Position numbers and translations under genes: made by a program. Below are positions 1 through 5,224 of a stretch of 5,630 nt of DNA, in pieces. The notes under the pieces were generated by a model. That model saw nothing but the letters and a program-made list of their open reading frames with translations. It was not told where the DNA came from and searched no databases. The stretch is from Erysipelotrichia bacterium (GTDB taxonomy: Bacteria > Bacillota_I > Bacilli_A > Erysipelotrichales > Erysipelotrichaceae): the NCBI GenBank assembly GCA_009916335.1, contig SAAR01000217.1, positions 1 to 5,630 of the forward strand, read 5' to 3'. Within the stretch, counting starts at the first letter, position 1. Each line of letters begins with the position of its first letter.

Positions 1-462
1 AAGTGGTTAACGGCATTCTCAATGGAAGAACTGACAAGGTCCATTTCTGCTGGAAAAGAAGAGGCTCTGAAGGATATCCCTATCCTCGCTCAAATGAATA
101 CAATTGAAATTGACGAAGTATTAGCGGAAGCCCTGCAGAAAAACAGACTCGTATCAATTCAATTGAACGAAAAAGATAACCTTGGGCGTCAAACTGAGTC
201 AATAGTAGGGCATTTCAGAGGCTCTCTTACGGGAAATAAAATCTTCATTAACAATCAATGGATCTCACCGGAATCTATTCGCAATATACAGCTTTTACAA
301 GAGGAAAAATGGTTCCAGATTCACGTCTTTACAAATAATCGAATGCAAATAGCCAGAAAGAATCCTAATCCAACATCTTTCCCTATTGAAGAAAATGATA
401 CTTTTGATACGGAAATTACCTGGATTGAGGACTTCAATCAGAGCGAGGAGTGGATAGAGTAG
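1..462 (+). CDS. YolD-like family protein, 5'-truncated by window edge
   Basis: The frame is open from base 1, and the residues before the first ATG (at 22) already read as the conserved YolD opening (KWLTAFSMEEL), so the true start lies upstream and the ATG at 22 is internal. The visible 153 residues fit the family pattern: a KW near the N-terminus, a helix with acidic residues (IDEVLAEALQKNR), then a small beta-rich part ending in an NNQWISPESIRNI block, matching the family's usual '(W)IPF..I..I' ending. A polar tail of about 45 residues (ending EDFNQSEEWIE) is longer than many YolD proteins have. YolD-like proteins of Bacillales are commonly encoded next to UvrX/YqjW-type Y-family polymerases and are linked to the SOS response. 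Their biochemical role is not settled. A polymerase gene just upstream of base 1 is expected but not visible. Family call is by pattern recognition. Confidence 0.75.
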   Translation, partial: KWLTAFSMEELTRSISAGKEEALKDIPILAQMNTIEIDEVLAEALQKNRLVSIQLNEKDNLGRQTESIVGHFRGSLTGNKIFINNQWISPESIRNIQLLQEEKWFQIHVFTNNRMQIARKNPNPTSFPIEENDTFDTEITWIEDFNQSEEWIE

Positions 463-471
463 TCGGAGGCA

Positions 472-558
472 GTGGTGATACCTAACCAGCACAAAAAATG
501 TATGCACAGTGCTACTATTCACCGCTTTTTCCCAATTTTTAATCTATTCCTTCCTTGA
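472..558 (+). CDS. possible very small protein (28 codons) just after the YolD-like gene
   Basis: A GGAGG at 465-469 sits three bases after the YolD-like stop and close to tandem GTG codons at 472 and 475. The frame from there runs 28 codons to a TGA at 556-558 (opening MVIPNQHKKCMHS when started from the second GTG, ending FNLFLP). The placement suggests translational coupling, but the ribosome binding site could be chance and the peptide resembles nothing I recognise. If real, it fills most of the gap before the gene at 603. Low confidence. Confidence 0.25.
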   Translation: MVIPNQHKKCMHSATIHRFFPIFNLFLP

Positions 559-602
559 TTGAGAAAGCGTATACTTATATTTAAAGGGGGGATATCATCA
601 AA

Positions 603-839
603 GTGGAACATTATGCGCAAGTCGTTGATCAGATTCATTTTAGGATTGATACGATTAAAGCTATTATCAAGGAAACTGAAATCTACCTACACAAGCAATT
701 GAACAGTGGTGTACCGATAGAACATTTATCTGATCATTATTCATTGCTGGATACAGAAGAAGGCCGCCTCAGTGGATTGAACGAATCATTGAAAATACTC
801 CAATCAGCATTACGCGATTATAGAGAAAGGGAGCTATAG
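603..839 (+). CDS. hypothetical 78-residue helical protein
   Basis: Starts with GTG at 603, chosen because a G-rich ribosome binding site (AAAGGGGGGA, 583-592) lies about ten bases upstream and no in-frame ATG competes. The protein is almost all helix-forming: an N-terminal helix (about 1-35, VVDQIHFRIDTIKAIIKETE), a short break with GVP (36-38), and a second helix with heptad-like leucines and isoleucines to the end (LSGLNESLKILQSALRDYRE). It has no Cys, signal peptide or membrane segment. This suggests a small helical hairpin or coiled coil that may dimerise or act as a partner protein. It lies downstream of the YolD-like gene. In the Bacillus subtilis yqjW-yqjX-yqzH layout a small gene also follows a YolD relative, but I cannot claim homology from the sequence. 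No convincing promoter is seen in the gap, although TATACT or TATATT between 570 and 581 could serve as a -10. Confidence 0.6.
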   Translation: MEHYAQVVDQIHFRIDTIKAIIKETEIYLHKQLNSGVPIEHLSDHYSLLDTEEGRLSGLNESLKILQSALRDYREREL

Positions 840-846
840 TAGCGCA

Positions 847-1026
847 TTGGTAGTCATTATTGGAAATTATTACGAACTAGAAAATCAACTAACAGAGATT
901 CGTTTTATGCAGGCATTAGATAAAGGTTCGATTTCGCTCTTCATAGACCGATTGCTGCATTAGCAGTTACTGATGCAGCAGTTCAATCGATTGAATGTAT
1001 ATATGGAAGAACTTACTCTCAATTGA
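847..1026 (+). pseudogene. small reading frame interrupted by an in-frame amber codon
   Basis: From a TTG at 847, seven bases after the 78-residue gene, a frame reads VVIIGNYYELENQLTEIRF..., continuing MQALDKGSISLFIDRLLH to a TAG at 961-963. The same frame then continues QLLMQQFNRLNVYMEELTLN to a TGA at 1024-1026. Both halves have protein-like composition (amphipathic, Leu/Gln/Glu-rich), and together they would make a 59-residue helical protein like its upstream neighbour. A GGGAG (829-833) inside the end of the upstream gene is a loose ribosome binding site for the TTG. The simplest reading is an original gene of about 59 codons with one nonsense mutation, for example CAG to TAG. It could also be a real 38-residue protein, with the downstream similarity of composition being chance. 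The product is not recognised. Confidence 0.4.
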
Positions 1027-1031
1027 GGAGC

Positions 1032-1050
1032 CAATGCTTAGAAAGCATTG
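1032..1050 (+). terminator. short perfect hairpin after the broken small gene
   Basis: CAATGCTT and AAGCATTG form a perfect 8-bp stem with a 3-base AGA loop, six bases after the TGA at 1024-1026. The position suits a transcript end for the + strand YolD-side genes, but only TT follows rather than a T-run, so termination would be weak. It could equally be an RNA-stabilising 3' hairpin. Confidence 0.35.
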
Positions 1051-1070
1051 TTAACTTCGAACACATAAAA

Positions 1071-1232
1071 AGTATGCCCCCAAAAATTATAAACATTAAC
1101 AGAAGGTTCCAAGCAATTACCATTAGCTTAGAACCTTCTCTTTAATGCTGTATTATATACTGGATTTCTAAATCATTGTAGCGCTGATAGTTTGTGTAAT
1201 GCTTGATGGTAAAGTATTCCTTGACATATTTA
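1071..1232 (-). mobile_element. right-end remnant of an IS3-family (IS150-like) element
   Basis: Reading the minus strand from about 1232 downward, three things appear in the order expected at the 3' end of an IS3-family element. First comes a transposase-like C-terminal coding tail ending at 1142. Next is a 14-bp hairpin with one mismatch (1101-1114 with 1126-1139). Last is an end sequence that on the + strand reads TATGCCCCCAAAAATTATA (1073-1091). It resembles IS150-group terminal repeats of the form TG...CCCC-AAAAA-TTA. No matching left end is seen elsewhere in the window, so only a scar of roughly 160 bp remains, joined to the 3' end of the HEPN gene. The precise outer end and any target duplication cannot be set by eye. 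Confidence 0.45.
1101..1139. terminator. 14-bp imperfect hairpin, likely IS-end terminator
   Basis: AGAAGGTTCCAAGC (1101-1114) pairs with GCTTAGAACCTTCT (1126-1139) with a single mismatch and an 11-base loop. T-runs on both sides are short (CTCTTTAA after it on +, AATGTTTATAATTTTT further along on -). IS3-family elements of Bacilli often carry such a hairpin between the transposase stop and the terminal repeat. It may now also insulate the convergent YolD-side and HEPN transcripts. Confidence 0.5.
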
Positions 1233-1258
1233 CGATTTATCTGGAAATGCAGGTTGAA
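1142..1258 (-). pseudogene. frameshifted C-terminal fragment of an IS3-type transposase
   Basis: In the frame one base off that of the HEPN gene, the minus strand runs 38 codons to a TAA at 1144-1142. The first nine codons overlap the HEPN 3' end. The part from 1231 reads KYVKEYFTIKHYTNYQRYNDLE, recalling the 'VKEYI-YYN-YRYQ-L' end of the DDE transposase domain of IS3 elements. Shifting frame near 1161 gives NPVYNTAL, which resembles the family's usual 'MTPVEYR..L' ending, so a small indel probably broke the tail. The upstream catalytic D,D,E residues are absent. Similarity is judged from memory of the family and is moderate. Confidence 0.4.
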
Positions 1259-2267
1259 ATTTTCCAATTAAAACTGCCCTTAATAAGTCATCAAGCAGAC
1301 AACACGCATGTAACATAATCCAGTTCATTCTACTATATTCGGAATAATCGAATTCAAAATTTTTCATGTAATTTACTGCAAATTCCTCTGCTTTGTTTCG
1401 GAAAGCTCGAAAATCACCATGTCCTATTTTATTCCTCATCTGTCTTAAAACTTCTGCCAAATTCCCAGCATTTTCTCCAAAATCTTTAATGAAGTACGGA
1501 ATTAAAAGACTGTCGATTTCTCTTGTTCCCTGATTGGGTTTAAGCAAAATAAATTCAAGCAGAGAATATGTTTTGAAAAAATGATATTGGTTATATTCAT
1601 TATCTTTTTCTATTGCATTTATCAAAAAATCAATTCGATAATAATCTGCTTCTTCTAGCAAGGTATTGTCTAACCTATTCCCAATAATTTTAAGTAGCTT
1701 TTTACGATCATCTAAGGATTTTGCTTTTTTAAAACCTGGACTAACTTGAAACATACAATTGAAAATAATATCATTTCTTACCGTCGGGGAAGCATTACTC
1801 GAGTAGATACACCTTAAATATATTTCTTCAGGTCTATGAAAATAAACAAAATTCAAAAACGTTATAATCTTTTCTGCATAGTCTCCTTCGCAAAATCGTT
1901 CATCGAAACAGTTTGAAGTCCAATCAAAGAATGACATATCTTCATCAGAATAGTCAAAATACAACCTTATCATGTTATCTACTAGATAACTGACACACTT
2001 GTCAATCGAATTAATATCTTCCAGTGTACCTTCGGGTAAGATAGAATTCAGTACGCCTTGAAGAAAGCGCAAATCGTACATTATTCCTATGCTACTACCA
2101 AATTTCGCTATATCTTCTTTAATTTCAAAATTTTGTTGTTTTATATCCTTCAAAATTTTTTCTTTTATATCTTCCTTCCAATCTTCCGGGATATTGGAAA
2201 TATATAACTTTAATTTTTCTGATACTTGAGTTTTCTCAATTTTTCCAAACATATCAATTATTACCAA
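1230..2267 (-). CDS. HEPN-domain protein (ApeA-like), candidate defence ribonuclease
   Basis: The C-terminal third carries RNKIGH (R278, H283 counted from the TTG start), the R-x4-H metal-independent RNase motif of HEPN domains, inside a context typical of ApeA-like HEPN domains: helix FFKTYSLLEFILL before it, LAEVLRQMRNKIGHGDF at the motif, then a long helix and WIMLHACCLLDDLLRAVL. The domain spans about 220-335. The first 215 residues are helical and Asp/Glu/Phe-rich, with no nuclease, ATPase or nucleotidyltransferase motif I recognise, and would suit a sensor or regulatory part. No signal peptide or membrane segment is seen. ApeA-type HEPN proteins are known anti-phage effectors that cut RNA. 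That role here is inference. Start: the AAAGGTGG at 2286-2279 overlaps the GTG codons at 2282 and 2279, so TTG at 2267 (11-base spacing) fits better. A GTG start at 2282 would add five residues. No antitoxin-like gene adjoins it. The 3' end abuts the IS scar, so the last eight or so residues may be IS-derived. Confidence 0.65.
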   Translation of the reverse strand: MVIIDMFGKIEKTQVSEKLKLYISNIPEDWKEDIKEKILKDIKQQNFEIKEDIAKFGSSIGIMYDLRFLQGVLNSILPEGTLEDINSIDKCVSYLVDNMIRLYFDYSDEDMSFFDWTSNCFDERFCEGDYAEKIITFLNFVYFHRPEEIYLRCIYSSNASPTVRNDIIFNCMFQVSPGFKKAKSLDDRKKLLKIIGNRLDNTLLEEADYYRIDFLINAIEKDNEYNQYHFFKTYSLLEFILLKPNQGTREIDSLLIPYFIKDFGENAGNLAEVLRQMRNKIGHGDFRAFRNKAEEFAVNYMKNFEFDYSEYSRMNWIMLHACCLLDDLLRAVLIGKFQPAFPDKS

Positions 2268-2278
2268 TGCTACTTTCA

Positions 2279-2286
2279 CCACCTTT
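2279..2286 (-). promoter_or_regulatory. ribosome binding site that decides the HEPN start
   Basis: AAAGGTGG on the minus strand differs from the full AAAGGAGG by one base. It overlaps the upstream in-frame GTG codons (2282-2280 and 2279-2277), which argues for the downstream TTG at 2267-2265. A second AAGGAG at 2314-2309 has no start at a usable distance. Confidence 0.4.
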
Positions 2287-2441
2287 AACTAACCACTAAG
2301 ATTTGCAGCTCCTTATGTATGAATATTCTAGTTTCGTCATAAAGTACATAACTGACTAGTAGTTGCCCTGTACAGCGGATATTTTAAATTTTATGACTCA
2401 AAGAACGTCTAATATGAAATATATTATTCCCTTTTTATACA

Positions 2442-2753
2442 TTATTCATTAGTTCCTTTCATGATCCCCACCACTTGGTTTAAGTGTAACAGGGCTTTTT
2501 CTAGAAACGCCTGCTCGGACAAAACACAAACAGAGTGCCCTTCTTGTTGTAAAGTTTCCACTTTTTGCATCTTCAGACTTCGCGGATCCTCTTGAAAGAG
2601 ATTGGTGTTCGCCTTTCCGACCACAAGGATGGTGGTATCTTTAGTGACAGCTACTTGCGGATTGCCTCCTAAGGCAGTGACTAATGCGTGCGCTTGTTTC
2701 CGAGATAACGTATCCAATTTACCCGTAAATACAATCTTTTCTCCTCGTAACAT
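2442..2753 (-). CDS. stand-alone BRCT-domain protein
   Basis: The 103-residue protein is essentially one BRCT domain: GEKIVFTGKL at 4-13 (strand 1 and the FTG turn), RKQAHALVTALGG at 18-30 (helix 1 and the conserved GG), VTKDTTILVVG at 36-46 (strand 3), KMQKVETLQQEG at 61-72, and VCVLSEQAFLEKAL at 75-88 (the usual 'ilsE.eFl' end). These domains occur at the C-terminus of NAD-dependent DNA ligase and of some DnaQ-like exonucleases, and as free small proteins in Bacillales and their plasmids and phages. They bind DNA ends or protein partners. No catalytic domain is attached. The start ATG at 2753 has a strong AAAAAGGGGGGA site (2773-2762) eight bases upstream, much like the site before the gene at 603. 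It is co-directional with the HEPN gene, 174 bp upstream of it, with no clear terminator between. Probably cytoplasmic, in DNA repair or replication. Confidence 0.85.
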   Translation of the reverse strand: MLRGEKIVFTGKLDTLSRKQAHALVTALGGNPQVAVTKDTTILVVGKANTNLFQEDPRSLKMQKVETLQQEGHSVCVLSEQAFLEKALLHLNQVVGIMKGTNE

Positions 2754-2805
2754 ATGCGCGTCCCCCCTTTTTCACAGACTATCTGCTAGTCAGGTCCGTT
2801 CTATT

Positions 2806-2835
2806 CTTCTATTTTACAGCTATCGGAAGGGGTTT
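2806..2835 (-). promoter_or_regulatory. possible promoter of the BRCT gene
   Basis: On the minus strand TTGCGA and TAAAAT are separated by 18 bases, starting roughly 80 bp upstream of the BRCT ATG. The -10 matches 5 of 6 consensus positions and the -35 matches 4 of 6. This is a plausible but unexceptional SigA-type promoter, with the LexA-like box just upstream of it. Confidence 0.3.
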
Positions 2836-2847
2836 CGCAACAAGCAT

Positions 2848-2861
2848 AGAACGTATATTCT
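2848..2861 (-). promoter_or_regulatory. LexA-like box upstream of the BRCT gene
   Basis: On the minus strand the site reads AGAATATACGTTCT. The Bacillus LexA operator is CGAAC-RNRY-GTTCG. Here the inner four bases (ATAC) fit RNRY and the right GTTC is complete, while the left half has GAAT for GAAC and both outermost C/G positions are changed. It lies about 95 bp upstream of the BRCT start and follows directly after a TTGAAA that could be a -35. DNA-damage control would suit a BRCT gene near a YolD gene, but the match is imperfect. Confidence 0.3.
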
Positions 2862-3098
2862 GATTTCAAATCGGAAAGCTGCTCATTATTTGAAAAGAAG
2901 AGCTTTAATAAGGTTTCCTAACGAAAGAGGAACGGAAATAAGGAGTTTTGAGGTATTTTAAACACATGTGCCGACTATGTGGGAAATAAAATTAGAGGTA
3001 TATCAGGTAAACGATTTTTATGCAAAAAATAGTTATTTGCAATATTGTACATTAATCATTTTGAAATATAATGCAACTTATTATTTTCGATTATTTAA
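2862..3098. other. intergenic region without a supportable gene
   Basis: Between the BRCT upstream region and the promoter of the 480-codon gene I see no coding frame with a start and ribosome binding site longer than about a dozen codons. It holds short inverted repeats (TGCAAA 3021-3026 with TTTGCA 3036-3041, and the palindrome CACATGTG near 2963) that are within chance expectation. The DNA turns markedly AT-rich from about 2980 onward. Confidence 0.5.
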
Positions 3099-3129
3099 TT
3101 CCCATATATTATGTTAAAATGTATGGGAA
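3099..3129. promoter_or_regulatory. operator-like inverted repeat bracketing the -10
   Basis: TTCCCATA (3099-3106) and TATGGGAA (3122-3129) are perfect inverted copies, with arms offset by 23 bp, about two helical turns. The extended -10 lies between them. A dimeric repressor bound here would block the promoter directly. No regulator gene is adjacent, so it might be autoregulatory or act from elsewhere. Confidence 0.5.
3111..3120 (+). promoter_or_regulatory. extended -10 promoter of the 480-codon gene
   Basis: ATG-T-TAAAAT gives a TG at 3112-3113 one base before TAAAAT (3115-3120), the extended -10 layout (TATGTTAAAAT with the preceding T). No good -35 lies 16-18 bases upstream, as is common for extended -10 promoters. 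The start codon at 3162 is about 40 bases downstream, leaving a short leader. Confidence 0.5.
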
Positions 3130-3161
3130 CGTAGGTTCTTTTTATGGAATGGAGGATTATT

Positions 3162-4604
3162 ATGGGACAAAACACTATCCTTCCTGAGAAGGAAAGAAAT
3201 TTACTACTTTATAGTAATTATATTCATACTGACGAAGGTTTTAATGATTTAATAGCCTTACTTAAAGAACATCCCAAAGTAAAACTAACTGATATAGTTA
3301 CTAAATCAGATTTAACAAATAGAATAATAAATAACCATCATATCTGGTTAGATAGATCACGTGCTGAATGGAATTATAGAAAAATAAATCCCGTTGTAAC
3401 TAATAAAGAGTTATTAAGAAAGAAATGGAAAAAATGTGCTCTTTGCGGTGAACCAACTAGAATAGAGCATTATATAATAAATAAACACAATCAAAGAGAG
3501 ATTAATGTCGGCGGAGAGTGTATCAAACAATTTATGGGGAAAGAAATTGGGTATTTATCCAATAAAATATTAAAAAATCCATCAGCTGCTGTTAAATACG
3601 AACGATTAGTTAATGAATATCCTGAAATTCGTAATATCCTGTTTAATGACAAAGACTTCTTAAGTAGAACAAAGCTTATTCTTCCGACAAGTTATTGCAC
3701 TAGTTATAAAAAAATTCACAAGAAAATAACGGGTCAATTAAATAATTACTTCAATAACGATTTAGTTGAAGTAAACACAATGGAATTAGAACGTAATATT
3801 AGAATATACAATAACGTAAAAGAGTCATTCGAAACTTATTATAAAAAGAATGAGGGTGATTTCGCTTATCTCTCAAGAGATATCATTAATTTAGTTGCTA
3901 ATCAACAAAAAGAAATTTATTCTGAGCTTGTCCAAACTATGCAAAATAATAACGGGAAAATAACAAAGGATATCGCATCAAAGATTAAAGTAGAATCGTT
4001 CCTCGTTGCATTCTCTGAAGCAATTCCAAAATTTTATTCTGAAGATTTTATGATTGAAAAATGTAAAACGGGTTTAATTGATATCACTATTTACGACCAT
4101 CAATTACCATTAAATTTTACTATTAGCTCATCTATATTTATTGATTTTTTTGGTGGTTTTATAGATAGAGATAATAAAAAAAGAAAATTGAAACATTTTT
4201 GCAAGATTAACTACTCCTCCTTACAAACTAGAGACACTAAAACCAATGAAATAATAAAAAATAAAGCTATTGACTTGTTAAATTCTCAGGGCTACACAAG
4301 TAACTATGAGTTATCATATAGAGATATATACGGTATATCACCAGAAAAAGACCCTCAATTTGATAAGAAAAAATATAGATTAGAGAATCTATTGGATAAC
4401 TTGAGTATCTTTAGAGTGAGCTCTGACCAAAAACTTCATGTCTGGACAAGTTCTCAACTATTAAAAAGTGGAAAAGAACTTGTATTAAATAATGATGAAG
4501 TAACTAAACGAGAGGTATTAAAAAAATTATTAAAAGATACTAATCTTTTCGATCAGAAAGATTTATATACATATATAAACAATGAACTTGAACTAAAAAA
4601 ATAA
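3162..4604 (+). CDS. orphan 480-residue protein with a CxxC...C putative zinc site
   Basis: Start chosen at ATG 3162 because GGAGG (3151-3155) stands six bases before it. The in-frame ATG at 3144 has no such site. The protein is lysine- and asparagine-rich and the gene is visibly more AT-rich than its neighbours, a sign of separate origin. Residues 86-125 hold KCALCGEPT...HYIINKHNQREINVGGECIKQF: Cys92, Cys95 and Cys120, with His103 or His109 as a possible fourth ligand, a treble-clef-like short zinc module. The 'VG.ECI..F' ending recurs in uncharacterised phage and plasmid proteins as I remember them. The N-terminal 80 residues include an ERNLLLYSNYIHTDEG start and an HHIWLDRSRAEW motif. The rest is alpha/beta with no nuclease, polymerase or helicase motif I can name. 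No membrane segment or signal peptide. It stands alone, with no clear terminator after it. Function unknown; binding of nucleic acid is a guess from the zinc module. Confidence 0.75.
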   Translation: MGQNTILPEKERNLLLYSNYIHTDEGFNDLIALLKEHPKVKLTDIVTKSDLTNRIINNHHIWLDRSRAEWNYRKINPVVTNKELLRKKWKKCALCGEPTRIEHYIINKHNQREINVGGECIKQFMGKEIGYLSNKILKNPSAAVKYERLVNEYPEIRNILFNDKDFLSRTKLILPTSYCTSYKKIHKKITGQLNNYFNNDLVEVNTMELERNIRIYNNVKESFETYYKKNEGDFAYLSRDIINLVANQQKEIYSELVQTMQNNNGKITKDIASKIKVESFLVAFSEAIPKFYSEDFMIEKCKTGLIDITIYDHQLPLNFTISSSIFIDFFGGFIDRDNKKRKLKHFCKINYSSLQTRDTKTNEIIKNKAIDLLNSQGYTSNYELSYRDIYGISPEKDPQFDKKKYRLENLLDNLSIFRVSSDQKLHVWTSSQLLKSGKELVLNNDEVTKREVLKKLLKDTNLFDQKDLYTYINNELELKK

Positions 4605-4850
4605 ATCTCCTTTAATAGCATTTTTGACACTTGGAAAGACTTCGTACCGACTAGTAGCAACCGTGTATATTTTATATACAAAGAAATCATACATTTTTGA
4701 CAAAAATTTATAAACAGTAGCGTTTACTTAAAAATAGGTGCGAAAATAAAGCCTTTTGAAGTCATTTGAAACCGTGAAGCGGATGATTATTCATAAACAA
4801 ACAAGAAAGGTCTTATTCATATAGATAAGTCAAAAAGAACAGAAAAACAA
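4605..4850. other. AT-rich intergenic stretch, no gene seen
   Basis: No frame with a usable start and ribosome binding site is found. Two copies of CATTTTTGACA (4619-4629 and 4692-4702) contain a perfect -35 (TTGACA), but neither has a -10 at 16-19 bases. A perfect 7-bp inverted repeat with a 3-base centre (TGTATAT-TTT-ATATACA, 4664-4680) lies between them and could be a protein site. There is no clear terminator for the upstream 480-codon gene. Confidence 0.4.
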
Positions 4851-4857
4851 AAACGCC

Positions 4858-5001
4858 CAGTCCTTTTTTCGTTTTGTGTCGCCATACGCCCTGAACGATC
4901 CTGCGGAGCCGGATCAGGGCTTTACCATTTCGGGACTGTTCCATGGCAATCGACATGCGGGAGGCCCTCCTTCGGTCCCACATGCTGCTATCCGGGAACA
5001 G
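4858..5001 (+). ncRNA. candidate structured RNA with two strong hairpins
   Basis: This block is GC-rich in AT-rich surroundings. Hairpin 1: GCCCTGA (4888-4894) pairs with TCAGGGC (4914-4920), extended by TCC/GGA across a 4-base bulge. Hairpin 2: CTGTTCC (4936-4942) with GGAACAG (4995-5001), ATGGCA (4943-4948) with TGCTAT (4986-4991, one G-U), CATG with CATG (4954-4957/4981-4984) and GGGA with TCCC (4959-4962/4976-4979), broken by small internal loops. CAGTCC (4858-4863) can also pair with GGACTG (4933-4938), enclosing hairpin 1 and competing with the base of hairpin 2. A strong terminator follows at 5081 and a gene at 5225. It may be a leader, a small RNA or a DNA hairpin element. It matches no riboswitch class I recognise, and no convincing promoter is seen. 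Strand is assigned from the terminator and gene. Confidence 0.4.
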
Positions 5002-5080
5002 AAATCAGAATCAAGAACCGCAAAAACTTTTTTCTCTTCTCCTGCATTTCCTTCCGTCGAATCCAAAAAACTTTTTGTCT

Positions 5081-5121
5081 AAAGAGTCTCTACCCACTGA
5101 AGTGGCAAGAGGCTCTTTTTT
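5081..5121 (+). terminator. intrinsic terminator upstream of the 92-residue gene
   Basis: AAAGAGTCTCT (5081-5091) pairs with AGAGGCTCTTT (5108-5118) with one G-U, topped by CCAC-TGAA-GTGG (5093-5096/5101-5104), and the 3' arm runs into six T residues (5116-5121). This is a textbook Rho-independent terminator on the + strand. It ends whatever is transcribed from upstream (the hairpin block or read-through from the 480-codon gene), or acts as an attenuator for the gene at 5225. Confidence 0.8.
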
Positions 5122-5149
5122 CTTGATTTCGATTTATCCTCATGATCAC

Positions 5150-5159
5150 TGGCTAGCCA
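5150..5159. promoter_or_regulatory. 10-bp palindrome upstream of the 92-residue gene
   Basis: TGGCTAGCCA is a perfect palindrome 65 bp before the start codon, between the terminator and the ribosome binding site. It could be a small operator or chance, since flanking bases do not extend the symmetry. Confidence 0.2.
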
Positions 5160-5224
5160 ACAAAACGGAAAAAATTCAGCTTTTAGCTTTCGCTTAGGCG
5201 TCACAAAACAAAGGAGGAAATAAA

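Noticed and set aside
295..522. 75-codon - strand frame over the YolD-like gene
   Set aside because: Antisense shadow of the YolD-like frame, without a ribosome binding site.
2602..2961. 119-codon + strand frame
   Set aside because: It runs antisense through the well-supported BRCT domain and shows no protein-like pattern of its own.
2353..4655. Shared GACTAGTAG near 2354 and 4650 as possible recombination or transposon ends
   Set aside because: Only nine bases match, the flanks align poorly, and 9-mers recur by chance many times in a window this size; no target duplication or terminal repeat supports it.
4619..4702. Direct repeat CATTTTTGACA (two copies) as iterons or tandem promoters
   Set aside because: Only two copies, AT-rich, and neither TTGACA has a -10 at a workable distance; chance is not excluded.
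5020..5076. Similar A5-6 C T5-6 runs near 5022 and 5064
   Set aside because: Homopolymer runs of this kind are common in AT-rich DNA, and no stem precedes them to make terminators.
4876..5197. Overlapping open + strand frames across the GC-rich block (68 and 84 codons)
   Set aside because: No ribosome binding site stands before either ATG, the frames overlap each other and the terminator, the translations are low-complexity Pro/Ser-rich or end in terminator sequence, and the DNA is better explained by paired stems.
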